Assembly: GCA_009785345.1 (NCBI GenBank)
Contig: WQWL01000008.1
Coordinates: 1 to 54,934, forward strand
Origin: Oscillospiraceae bacterium
GTDB taxonomy: Bacteria > Bacillota > Clostridia > Oscillospirales > Oscillospiraceae
DNA length: 54,934 nucleotides
Direction: 5' to 3'
The position numbers and the translations under genes are program-made. This document shows positions 26,828 through 36,563 of the stretch, piece after piece. Below the pieces are notes generated by a model. That model saw only the letters and a program-made list of their open reading frames with translations. It was not told where the DNA came from and did not search any database. The stretch's first letter is position 1. Each line of letters begins with the position of its first letter.

Positions 26828-27568
26828 TTAAGATTCTTCAATAATTGCATTATGCCAAACATCTTGAACATCATCATTGTCCTCCATTAGATCGAGGATT
26901 TTCGTCATGTTCTTAATGTCGTCAGGATCAGTTAAGGTGATGTAGTTTTGTGGCACCATGTCAATTTGTGCTGCCAAGAAACTGTAACCAAGACTTTCGA
27001 GTGCACCACTTACACTTAAAAAGCCATCAGGCATTGTATGGATTTCAAACACGCCATCTTCTAACTCGATATCTTCGGCACCGGCTTCAAGAGCATCGTT
27101 AAGAACAGTATCTTCATCTAGTGTACCATCTTCGTTATCAATTACGATTACGCCTTTTCGATCAAAAGACCAAGAAACGCATCCGGTTGTACCTAAGTTG
27201 CCGCCATATTTGTCAAAGTTGAGACGAACCTCTGCGGCAATTCTATTTCTATTATCAGTCATTGCATCAACAATAATGGCTACACCTTTTGGTCCGTAAC
27301 CTTCATATGTAACACGCTCATAGTTGTCGGTACCTCCAGCGCCGCTTGCTCTCTCTATTGTTCGCTTAATATTATCGTTTGGCATATTAGCAGCTTTTGC
27401 TTTTGCAATTGCAGCAGCAAGGCGTGAATTCATGGATGGATCGCCACTTCCGCCCTCCTTAACCGCAACAATTATTTCGCGAGCGATTTTGGTAAAGACT
27501 TTCGCTCGTTTTGCATCAGCTGCACCTTTTGTTCTTTTGATGTTATTCCATTTTGAATGTCCAGCCAT
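26828..27568 (-). CDS. yebC: YebC/PmpR-family protein
   Basis: A 246-residue conserved bacterial protein linked in different species to transcriptional regulation and, more recently, to translation of difficult sequences. It has the canonical start MAGHSKWNNIKRTKGAADAK, then SRLAAAIAKAKAANMPNDNI, VTYEGYGPKGVAIIVD and GGNLGTTGCVSWSFDRKG. The start at 27568 is fixed by the family N-terminus; AAAGG lies 13 nt upstream within the same AAGGNATGNTCATNNATATG layout as nagA. A TTTACA-17-TAAAAT promoter appears to lie about 40-80 nt upstream, partly inside a repeat end. Confidence 0.92.
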   Translation of the reverse strand: MAGHSKWNNIKRTKGAADAKRAKVFTKIAREIIVAVKEGGSGDPSMNSRLAAAIAKAKAANMPNDNIKRTIERASGAGGTDNYERVTYEGYGPKGVAIIVDAMTDNRNRIAAEVRLNFDKYGGNLGTTGCVSWSFDRKGVIVIDNEDGTLDEDTVLNDALEAGAEDIELEDGVFEIHTMPDGFLSVSGALESLGYSFLAAQIDMVPQNYITLTDPDDIKNMTKILDLMEDNDDVQDVWHNAIIEES

Positions 27569-27628
27569 ATTAATGAGCATTCCTTTCATAAATATTAAGA
27601 ATATTGATGAGTGAAATTTTATCACATT

Positions 27629-28446
27629 ACTAATGGTCTGTAAAGTCAAAGCTTGCATAGTAAGGCGTAGGATAATTGTTGGTAATTGTTATTTAATAGC
27701 CGCAGGCCAGTCGCACGAAGGTTACTGGCATTTCTTCAGATTTTCGCCTTGAATGATGAAAAATAAGCTCACAAATATATCAACGCTTTCTACCCGTGAT
27801 CAGTATAGCAACAAAAATGGTGATTACAATCTGTATACCCCTAATGCATCGTGAATAAAAAACATGAATATTTTTATTAAACTGCTCAAAACTCATCAGA
27901 GGTTCTGTCATAACTGACATGTTATTACGTAAAATCTCTGCAAAAATTACAAAAATCCATGTAAATTTTGTAGAGTAAATTCAACAGATGGTAGACATAA
28001 TAGATGGAATGATTTTAGAGTACAGGGAGTTATTAACATTACACACATTTTATACACATTCGAATTTATCAGTGATGTCAGTATGTGTCAAATGAACATT
28101 AAGAAAAAGTGATGCCTCACAAATGAAGTAACACATGTTTTAAACTTCATAGAATAGTTGACATAAAGCAACTATGAATATTCAACAGAAAAATATTCAG
28201 TAAGGAATGGACCACAAAATAAGAATAGTAAATTTATTGCAGATTTGTACTAAATACTAATCACTGACTAAATCATGGATGCCTTTGCGGTGTTTTTTGT
28301 CAAGCATCACTTCAAAATTTTGAAAGGTCACTGACATTCCAGTGGTTTTGCCACGACGGATGACAAAAATATCCACGCAAATCTATTCCACAATGGTATC
28401 ACATTTCTTCAAGTGCTTTGTAACTATACGTATATGAAAATAGTTA
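27629..28446. other. Gene-poor AT-rich interval with a repeat end and coding scraps
   Basis: An 800-bp stretch without a convincing gene. 27636-27657 matches one end of the 7018-7219 element. A minus-strand ORF of 39 codons (28376-28257, GTG start, DIFVIRRGKTTGMSVTFQNF) looks coding-like but has no ribosome-binding site. The AATACTAATCAC motif shared with other repeats occurs at 28253. Otherwise nothing is seen. Confidence 0.5.
27780..27911 (-). CDS. Possible 43-residue single-span membrane peptide
   Basis: ATG 27911 opens a 43-codon frame with an N-terminal soluble part (TEPLMSFEQFNKNI), a hydrophobic helix (IQIVITIFVAILI) and a basic end (TGRKR). No ribosome-binding site is visible and the surroundings are gene-poor, so this may be chance or a relic. 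Confidence 0.2.
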   Translation of the reverse strand: MTEPLMSFEQFNKNIHVFYSRCIRGIQIVITIFVAILITGRKR

Positions 28447-28475
28447 TTGACAGAACAATTAGAATTTGCTAAAAT
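28447..28475 (+). promoter_or_regulatory. Sigma-A-type promoter for the 28528 gene
   Basis: TTGACA (28447-28452), 17-nt spacer, TAAAAT (28470-28475), about 50 nt upstream of the predicted start. It is the best consensus promoter in this part of the window. Confidence 0.6.
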
Positions 28476-28527
28476 AGGTAACCAATGGGTAAGCTAATTG
28501 GAATCAAATTGGAAGAGGTGAACTTGC

Positions 28528-28986
28528 ATCAACAGGGAACTTATTTTAGAGGAGTTGAAGCAAACTCGTGAATCTCTCGATAGGGCAATTGCTCACATCG
28601 AAGCTGATGCGCCATATGCAAAAATGCCTACAAGAACAAAGAGTATAAGGATAGGTGAAGGCAGAGCTGTTGCAATACTTGGCCGTCTTCGTGATGTTGG
28701 TGGAGTGATGCTGCAACGTGATTTTGAGGAAGTTTGTTTGAGGAATTCGAGAACATTGGTTGGTGCGGGCGGATTCATTGCTAGAGGTAGCATCATAAGG
28801 CGAGTGACAGACGGTGGAGAGATTGAATACGAATTGACAGAAAAAGGGCTAGAAACCGTTAATAGATGGGAGTCCCGATATGGTTCCGGGTGGATTAATA
28901 GCTTAGAAAACCCAAATATTCTGGGGAATACTGATATTCACGACCAACAAAGGATAGGGTTGTTTACGCAGCTGGTAGATGGGTAG
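28528..28986 (+). CDS. Uncharacterised protein with possible winged-helix fold, unusual start
   Basis: A 152-residue protein if read from ATC 28528. The frame is closed upstream by TGA at 28519; the only codon well spaced (7 nt) from GGAAGAGGTG is ATC, while TTG 28555 lies directly against AGAGGAG. The sequence has an N-terminal helix (RELILEELKQTRESLDRAIA), a GRAVAILGRLRDVGGVMLQR helix-turn-helix-like part and a wing-like RRVTDGGEIEYELTEKG. The stop falls inside an 8-bp tandem repeat. A DNA-binding role is a guess. Confidence 0.5.
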   Translation: MNRELILEELKQTRESLDRAIAHIEADAPYAKMPTRTKSIRIGEGRAVAILGRLRDVGGVMLQRDFEEVCLRNSRTLVGAGGFIARGSIIRRVTDGGEIEYELTEKGLETVNRWESRYGSGWINSLENPNILGNTDIHDQQRIGLFTQLVDG

Positions 28987-29010
28987 ATGGGTAGATGGGT
29001 AGATGGGTAG
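28974..29010 (+). repeat. 8-bp tandem repeat GGTAGATG x4.6
   Basis: Four perfect copies plus five bases. It overlaps the last codons and the TAG stop of the 28528 gene. Because the first unit already supplies the stop, copy-number changes would hardly alter the protein. Confidence 0.9.
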
Positions 29011-29116
29011 AGCAGGGAGTGCAGCATAGTTACATGAAAAAGGTAAGCAAAAGGTAATAAAAGGATGAGCAAAAGATAAGCAAATATAAATTTTATATAG
29101 ATATGGAGAGGTCAAA

Positions 29117-29296
29117 ATGGAAGAAAAAAAGAGCGTTGCAAGTTTCGAAGAAGTAATTGATACCGAAATAGATGATATGTGGGATATTTTCTTCCCTTAT
29201 ATGGCCGACAAAAAAGAAGTGTTGCCGAGAGTTGAAGTAAAAAAGAAAAGTAATATACACGGACATAGTAGGCATATGAGATTTTTGACAATGTGA
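29117..29296 (+). CDS. Small acidic-basic protein of 59 residues
   Basis: ATG 29117 follows GGAGAGG at six to seven nt. The N-terminal half is acidic (SFEEVIDTEIDDMWDIFFPY) and the C-terminal half basic (RVEVKKKSNIHGHSRHMRF). It is probably co-transcribed with the 28528 gene. No family recognised. Confidence 0.5.
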   Translation: MEEKKSVASFEEVIDTEIDDMWDIFFPYMADKKEVLPRVEVKKKSNIHGHSRHMRFLTM

Positions 29297-29308
29297 CAAT
29301 GGTAAGAA

Positions 29309-29474
29309 TTAATACTAAACACCAATAAAATAGTAGCCATCTTTTCGTAATATTTTCCGTCTGGCATCGTTGTCCTCCTTGCCTTACGATAGTAAGGCTG
29401 CGTCATCCGCCTCACCAGACGAATAATATTCTCGAAAATCTTATCTACTATTTTATCGGTGTTCAGTATAAGAA
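29309..29474. repeat. Inverted-repeat MITE-like element
   Basis: Arms of about 55 bp: TAATACTAAACACCAATAAA at the left and the complement of ATACTGAACACCGATAAAAT at the right. The centre holds GCCTTAC-GATA-GTAAGGC. On the minus strand AAGGAGG lies just before an ATG (29366) opening MPDGKYYEKMATILLVF, so the element carries a translatable-looking start. Its ends recur singly elsewhere (30543, 43758, 43829). Confidence 0.75.
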
Positions 29475-29531
29475 TGAATAAACAATAATTGCTAATGATC
29501 GGAAATGTTTGGTCACTAGCAATTATTTTAT

Positions 29532-29560
29532 TTGAAAAATGAACAATAAAACCTTATAAT
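29532..29560 (+). promoter_or_regulatory. Sigma-A-type promoter of the ArsR-type regulator
   Basis: TTGAAA (29532-29537), 17-nt spacer, perfect TATAAT (29555-29560), about 40-60 nt before the start. Confidence 0.65.
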
Positions 29561-29601
29561 AAAACTGTTGTAGATACTAACCCCTATTAGAATCTCCGAA
29601 C

Positions 29602-30546
29602 ATGAAAGAAGGTGCATACTTGCTATACATTGAAAAAATTGAGGATGGGCTTAAGGTGTTCAAAGCGCTTTCTTCAAAATTAAGGATTGATATAGTCAAG
29701 CTTTTACTTGAAAACAAAGAAATGAATATGAACGAAATAGCAAAGAGTCTCAACATAACAAGTGGAGCATTAACCAGTCATATGAAGAGACTAGAAGAGA
29801 GTGGTATCGTACGAGTGAATTTTCTTTCTGAAAATATCGGTCATGGAAACCAAAAGATATGCACGATAGGAATAGAACGCATATTGATTGATGTTGATTC
29901 GGAGAAAATAACGAATAGGGATAATGTCTATGAAGTTGATATTCCGATAGGGCATTATACGAATTATAATGTATATCCAACTTGCGGAATTTCGACGAAG
30001 AAGAATTTAATAGGGGAGGTTGATGTGCCCCAGTACTTTGCTCATAAAGAACGAATGAATGCAGATATTTGTTGGTTTACAAAAGGGTTTATTGAATACA
30101 TCATACCAAATTTTGTTCCAACTTCGAAAATAATAGACCAAATTACTGTATCTATGGAACTAAGCTCGGAAGCTCCCGGAGTTAATAGTGATTGGCCTTC
30201 AGATATTTCGTTTCATATAAATGATAATTTGATTGGAACTTGGACAAGTCCCGGTGACTTTGGTGACATAAGAGGTATATTTACCCCGGATTGGTGGTTG
30301 CCAAATTGGAACCAATACGGCATATTGAAGATGTTGGTTATCAATAAGCGAGGTACGTATATTGACGGATTTAAGATTTCAGATGTAAATATTGAACAAT
30401 TTGAATTAGATTATAAAAGCTTGATAAGATTTAAACTTATGGTTGCCGACGATGCAGATAATATCGGAGGTCTAACTATTTTCGGCAAGAATTTTGGCAA
30501 TTACAATCAAGACATAAAGGTGAGGGTATCATATTGTGATCCCTAA
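29602..30546 (+). CDS. ArsR-type winged-helix regulator with a large C-terminal sensor domain
   Basis: A 314-residue protein, about three times a plain ArsR repressor. Residues 10-90 form the winged helix (KVFKALSSKLRIDIVKLLLE, MNEIAKSLNITSGALTSHMK). The remaining 220 residues are beta-rich with many Trp/Asp/Asn (DWPSDISFHINDNLIGTWTS), as in carbohydrate-sensing domains. ATG 29602 is used; TTG 29620 after AAGAAGGTG is a plausible alternative. It stands directly before an arabinan-type operon, so sensing of an arabino-oligosaccharide is inferred. Confidence 0.75.
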   Translation: MKEGAYLLYIEKIEDGLKVFKALSSKLRIDIVKLLLENKEMNMNEIAKSLNITSGALTSHMKRLEESGIVRVNFLSENIGHGNQKICTIGIERILIDVDSEKITNRDNVYEVDIPIGHYTNYNVYPTCGISTKKNLIGEVDVPQYFAHKERMNADICWFTKGFIEYIIPNFVPTSKIIDQITVSMELSSEAPGVNSDWPSDISFHINDNLIGTWTSPGDFGDIRGIFTPDWWLPNWNQYGILKMLVINKRGTYIDGFKISDVNIEQFELDYKSLIRFKLMVADDADNIGGLTIFGKNFGNYNQDIKVRVSYCDP

Positions 30547-30567
30547 TACTGAACACTGAAATAAACT

Positions 30568-30590
30568 CATACTAATCAGTGATTAGTATG
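30568..30590. promoter_or_regulatory. 23-bp perfect palindrome, candidate operator
   Basis: CATACTAATCA-G-TGATTAGTATG lies 21 bp after the regulator gene and about 180 bp before the transporter promoter. There is no T run, so it is a poor terminator. It could be a regulator binding site, but related half-sites also occur in repeat ends, which weakens the case. Confidence 0.4.
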
Positions 30591-30770
30591 ATATATAAAA
30601 ATACTGTAGTGAATTTTATGAAATTGTTTTGCGGCAGTATTTTTTAGTTGAGAATATTTTAGATAAATCTAAAATAAATTAGACTGTTGTAAATATAACC
30701 AAAAAAGAAGATGGAAAATTGTGCGAACCTCCAAAAATATTGAAATTGAGTATTTTATATTGAAATAATA

Positions 30771-30799
30771 TTGATAAACATGTTGTCTGATGTTATTAT
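30771..30799 (+). promoter_or_regulatory. Promoter of the arabinoside transport/degradation operon
   Basis: TTGATA (30771-30776), 17-nt spacer, TATTAT (30794-30799), about 100 nt upstream of the binding-protein gene. The rest of the 356-bp gap from 30547 to 30902 holds the palindrome above and no ORF. Confidence 0.6.
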
Positions 30800-30902
30800 T
30801 TCTGCATCGATGTATGTGCAATTCTAAAACCGCCATCCGCTATCTAATCGATTAGGTTATAGAGGTGCCCAAGTCGTAATATTAATTTATGGAGGCTATC
30901 TA

Positions 30903-32264
30903 ATGAAAAAACGTATTTTACCTTTGATACTCGCGATTCTCATGGCAGTTACGCTTCTAGCGGCATGTGCCGATGAGTCGACTCCGGCAACAACTGATGG
31001 AGACACCCCTGCAGCACCACCATCTGATGATGTGACTGTACTCACTATGTGGTCGTTTGTAGAAACACATCTTGAGTATTTCTACAGAGCAGCTGATTTG
31101 TGGAATGCCGCAAACCCTGACCGTCAAGTATACATCGACGGGCAACATGTTCCTTGGGGACAAATTTGGGAAAATCTTCAAATGGCACTTACAGTAGGCG
31201 AAGGTGCTCCAGATTTAATTGACATCGAAATCGGGCAGGCAGAAATGTACTTGAATGTTCCTCCAGGACATGTACCGCTCCTTCCGCAAAACGATGCACT
31301 TGCACCATATCTGCCGTATCTTGTTATGGCTCGCGTTGACCCTTATACTGCACACGGCAACATCTATGGTGTATGTTATCACATAGGTGCTGTTATGATG
31401 TTTTACAATCAAAGCCTCTTTGATGAAGCAGGTCTCGACTGGCGTGAAATTGTAACATGGGATGATTTTATTGCAATGGGACAGTTAATGAAAGAGAGAA
31501 CCGGTGCCTATATGGTGAACTTGGACTCAAATCTGTTTGGCTGGCATCCACTGGTTGCACAGCAGCATTTTCAATATGTTTCTGAAGACGGTCAGCCACG
31601 CCTGGACTCACCGGAGGCTATCAGAGCGTTGCAGCTCATGCATGATATGATTTATGTATATGAAATAGCAAGGGTTATGCCCGGTTACGAGTTGGACTCT
31701 GAAGAACATTATGCAGCATTTAACAATGGCAATCATGCTTCACTTTGGGCTCCGGCATGGTTTTTGGAGCGTTTCCCGCGTGTAATGCCTGATCTTCAAG
31801 GCAATCTTGCTGTCGGACCATTGCCTGTATTTGAAGCAGGAAACAACCGCTCAAGCTCAGCCGGTGGCACAATGACAGCAGTAACAAACCAAGTTGCTCC
31901 TGAAAACGCTGAACTTGCTTTGGACTTTGTAGCATTTGCTAAAGGCAACCGTGAAGCCGCTATGATGCAGTGGACACTGCTCGGTTTTGATCCGATACGC
32001 TGGGATATCTTTGAAGATCCAGCAATGCTCGCTCCGTCTCCGGCAGTTGACTTTTTTGGCGTGGAATTTGCACAAATGTTTTTCGACTTGCTGTTTGAAA
32101 TTCAAGCAGAAACCGGTTCTATTGATGAAATGCGACCACACTCATTCCATATCAGAGAGCACATTATACAGCACGTAATGCCGGCTACTATCAGGGCTAA
32201 CGATATGTCTCCTGCTGAAGCACTAGCTGAAGCGCAAGAAATACTAGAACGAGAGCTTGACTAA
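30903..32264 (+). CDS. Sugar ABC transporter solute-binding lipoprotein
   Basis: A 453-residue extracellular binding protein of the family-1 sugar type. The signal peptide ends in LLAAC with the lipidated Cys at residue 22, followed by a Thr/Pro/Asp-rich tether. The mature protein starts VTVLTMWSFVETHLEYF. Characteristic stretches are GAPDLIDIEIGQAEMYL, GVCYHIGAVMMFYNQSLFDE and WDDFIAMGQLMKE. It delivers an oligosaccharide, probably arabinose-containing, to the two permeases downstream. It starts after ATGGAGG. A hairpin pair separates it from the permease genes, consistent with higher expression of the binding protein. Confidence 0.9.
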   Translation: MKKRILPLILAILMAVTLLAACADESTPATTDGDTPAAPPSDDVTVLTMWSFVETHLEYFYRAADLWNAANPDRQVYIDGQHVPWGQIWENLQMALTVGEGAPDLIDIEIGQAEMYLNVPPGHVPLLPQNDALAPYLPYLVMARVDPYTAHGNIYGVCYHIGAVMMFYNQSLFDEAGLDWREIVTWDDFIAMGQLMKERTGAYMVNLDSNLFGWHPLVAQQHFQYVSEDGQPRLDSPEAIRALQLMHDMIYVYEIARVMPGYELDSEEHYAAFNNGNHASLWAPAWFLERFPRVMPDLQGNLAVGPLPVFEAGNNRSSSAGGTMTAVTNQVAPENAELALDFVAFAKGNREAAMMQWTLLGFDPIRWDIFEDPAMLAPSPAVDFFGVEFAQMFFDLLFEIQAETGSIDEMRPHSFHIREHIIQHVMPATIRANDMSPAEALAEAQEILERELD

Positions 32265-32292
32265 GTACATCACATTCAAAATATCTAAGCAA

Positions 32293-32350
32293 AACCAATT
32301 ATCACTTTGTATGATTGGTTAAATATTGGGGCTACCTTTTAGGTAGCCCC
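32293..32350 (+). promoter_or_regulatory. Two hairpins between the binding-protein and permease genes
   Basis: AACCAAT/ATTGGTT (32293-32320) and GGGGCTACC-TTTTA-GGTAGCCCC (32328-32350). No T run follows, so these likely stabilise the upstream message or cause partial attenuation, a usual arrangement after binding-protein genes. Confidence 0.6.
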
Positions 32351-32400
32351 ACAAGTACAGTGTTACCGAAAATCGAAACTTTCAACATGGGGGAATGAGT

Positions 32401-33327
32401 ATGTCATCTCAAACAGCAATACAGGGTATTCCCAAAAGGAGAAAAAAGATAACGAGGCAGCAAATAGCCCCGTATCTCTTTGTTTCGCCTTTTATTATTT
32501 CTTTTCTGGTATTTTTAGCTTATCCTTTGGTTCAAGCGTTTACCCTTAGTTTTCAGCAACTTATTCCTTTTTCCATGGACTTCGAATGGGTTGGCTTAGA
32601 TAATTTCAGAAGAGTTCTTATTGATCACAGGTTTTTCTCTGCCCTTTGGAATGTAGCCCGCTACACTTTTTGGACATGTGTTATTTTGATTCCGGTACCA
32701 ATGTTTATCGCTTTTATTGTAAATAGCAAATTTACAAAGTGTAAGAGCCTGATACGCTCATTACTTTTCATACCTGTTTTGACATCAACAATTATTGCAG
32801 GTATCGTTTTTCAACATATGTTCAGCTCCGAGCCGGGTGGTGCTTTTAACGAGTTTGTCGCTTTGTTTGGGATTAACCCTGTGCGCTGGCTACATCAGCC
32901 GGGAACGGCTATGTTTGCCTTGGTCTTTATTGCCGTCTGGCGCTGGACAGGTGTTAATATGATTTATTTTCTATCCGGCTTAAACAATGTGCCTCAAGAG
33001 TTGTATGAATCTGCTGAGGTTGATGGCGCTAGCGGCATGCAAAAGTTCTTTTTCATTACGACACCAATGTTAAAACCAATCATAATATTTGTTTTGACTA
33101 TATCGATTACAGCCGGTTTCGCACTCTTTAATGAGCCGTATGTATTCTGGGGGACTACATCACCCCAAGATATAGGTACTACCGTTGTTATCTTGATATA
33201 TCGTGCAGCTTTTATGTTAAATGACTTTGGTTATGCTGCCACTCTCGGCGTTACACTATTCTTTATTGTTATGATCGTTAACATGCTTCAGCTAAAAATA
33301 ATGGGACTATTCAGAAAGGACGATTAG
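32401..33327 (+). CDS. Sugar ABC transporter permease (UgpA/LacF type)
   Basis: A 308-residue inner-membrane permease with six transmembrane segments. The EAA loop that docks the ATPase is ELYESAEVDGASGMQKFFFI near residue 200. An N-terminal basic stretch (KRRKKITRQQIAPYLF) precedes helix 1. ATG 32401 has GGGGG seven nt upstream and is preferred to ATG 32395. No ATPase gene is in the operon, so a shared MsmX-like ATPase must energise it. Confidence 0.9.
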   Translation: MSSQTAIQGIPKRRKKITRQQIAPYLFVSPFIISFLVFLAYPLVQAFTLSFQQLIPFSMDFEWVGLDNFRRVLIDHRFFSALWNVARYTFWTCVILIPVPMFIAFIVNSKFTKCKSLIRSLLFIPVLTSTIIAGIVFQHMFSSEPGGAFNEFVALFGINPVRWLHQPGTAMFALVFIAVWRWTGVNMIYFLSGLNNVPQELYESAEVDGASGMQKFFFITTPMLKPIIIFVLTISITAGFALFNEPYVFWGTTSPQDIGTTVVILIYRAAFMLNDFGYAATLGVTLFFIVMIVNMLQLKIMGLFRKDD

Positions 33328-33331
33328 CCAT

Positions 33332-34173
33332 ATGGGACTTCAAGGAAAAAGGCGGATTTTGACCGCTATTAACACTACAATGCTACTTGCTCTGGGGGTT
33401 CTGATACTTACACCTTTTCTGTTTATGATCTTAGGCTCTTTGACCCCACCAAGGGATATCTTTGCCCATGGACTGGGTCTTAGGCTACCCGAAAATGTGA
33501 CGATTAGCAATTACGAAGCGTTGTTTGTTGTCAGAGATGGAATATATTGGAGATTTTTCTTTAACAGTGTGTTTGTAACAGCTGTCACAACAGCGGCTGT
33601 TCTGGTTTTCACTTCTATGACAGGATATGGACTGGGGCAATATGTTTTTAAGGGGCGCAACTTCCTTATAATTTTACTTCTTTGTACCATGATGGTGCCA
33701 GGCACTATTTTGCTTCTACCAATATTTAGAATGTTAATGACATTTGGTTTAATTGACACCCACGCAGGCATAATATTGCCGGCGATGGTGCCGTCCTTTG
33801 CAATATTCTTTTTCAGGCAGTTTTGTGTAGGTCTACCAAAAGATTTTGCAGAAGCGGCACGTATTGACGGGGCAGGCGAAACTCGAATTTTCACACAAAT
33901 CTATGTTCCGATGATGATGCCGGCATATGGTGCCATGGCGATACTCACAGGCATGGGTGTTTGGAATGACTTTTTGTGGCCAATGATCGTCCTGCGCACG
34001 ACCGAAATGCTGACAATTGCTCCTGGACTTCTCATGTCCATGTCGCCATACGGAAATCAGTGGGATATCATTTTTGCCGGTTCTGTAATGTCTGTTGTTC
34101 CAATCGTTATACTATTCTTATTCAACCAACGTGCCTTTATTGATGGTTTAACCGTTGGTGGTGTTAAGGGATA

Positions 34174-34174
<1 letters not shown>
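33332..34174 (+). CDS. Sugar ABC transporter permease (AraQ/LacG type)
   Basis: A 280-residue partner permease with six membrane segments. The EAA loop reads DFAEAARIDGAGETRIFTQI; the conserved WNDFLWPMIVL stretch follows. AGAAAGGA precedes the ATG. Its TAA overlaps the next start (TAATG), so translation of the DUF624 gene is coupled. Confidence 0.9.
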
Positions 34175-36358
<2,184 letters not shown>

Positions 36359-36384
36359 TAATTATTTAATGCAAAAATACTAAT

Positions 36385-36417
36385 ATCCCCGACTCTGATG
36401 TCACAAGGGTCGGGGAT
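36385..36417 (+). terminator. Terminator-like hairpin after GH51
   Basis: ATCCCCGAC and GTCGGGGAT pair around a 15-nt loop, followed by an AT-rich but not T-rich stretch. Read-through into GH127 is likely. Confidence 0.55.
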
Positions 36418-36462
36418 GATATTATACTAATAGGGTAATGTCAAATAGTCCATGAAAACTAA

Positions 36463-36536
36463 CGTCATTCTGCGCGAAGTTGCAGAATCTAGTAAGTACA
36501 GAAATCTTGGATTCTGCGACTTCGCGCAGGATGACG
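36463..36536. repeat. Inverted repeat in the GH127 leader
   Basis: 27-nt arms, 36463-36489 and 36510-36536 (CGTCATTCTGCGCGAAG... and its complement), pair with two differences that both allow G-U pairs. The DNA is GC-rich compared with its surroundings and lies 27 nt before the GH127 start. It resembles dispersed palindromic repeats and may affect translation. Confidence 0.75.
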
Positions 36537-36563
36537 AAGTATATTAGAGAGAGGGTACGATCT

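Noticed and set aside
28257-28376. 39-codon minus-strand ORF (GTG start)
   Set aside because: Coding-like composition, but no ribosome-binding site or neighbour; kept only as a scrap in the interval entry.
28974-29010. 8-bp tandem repeat as a phase-variation switch
   Set aside because: The first repeat unit already encodes the stop codon, so gain or loss of units would not change the reading frame of the gene body.
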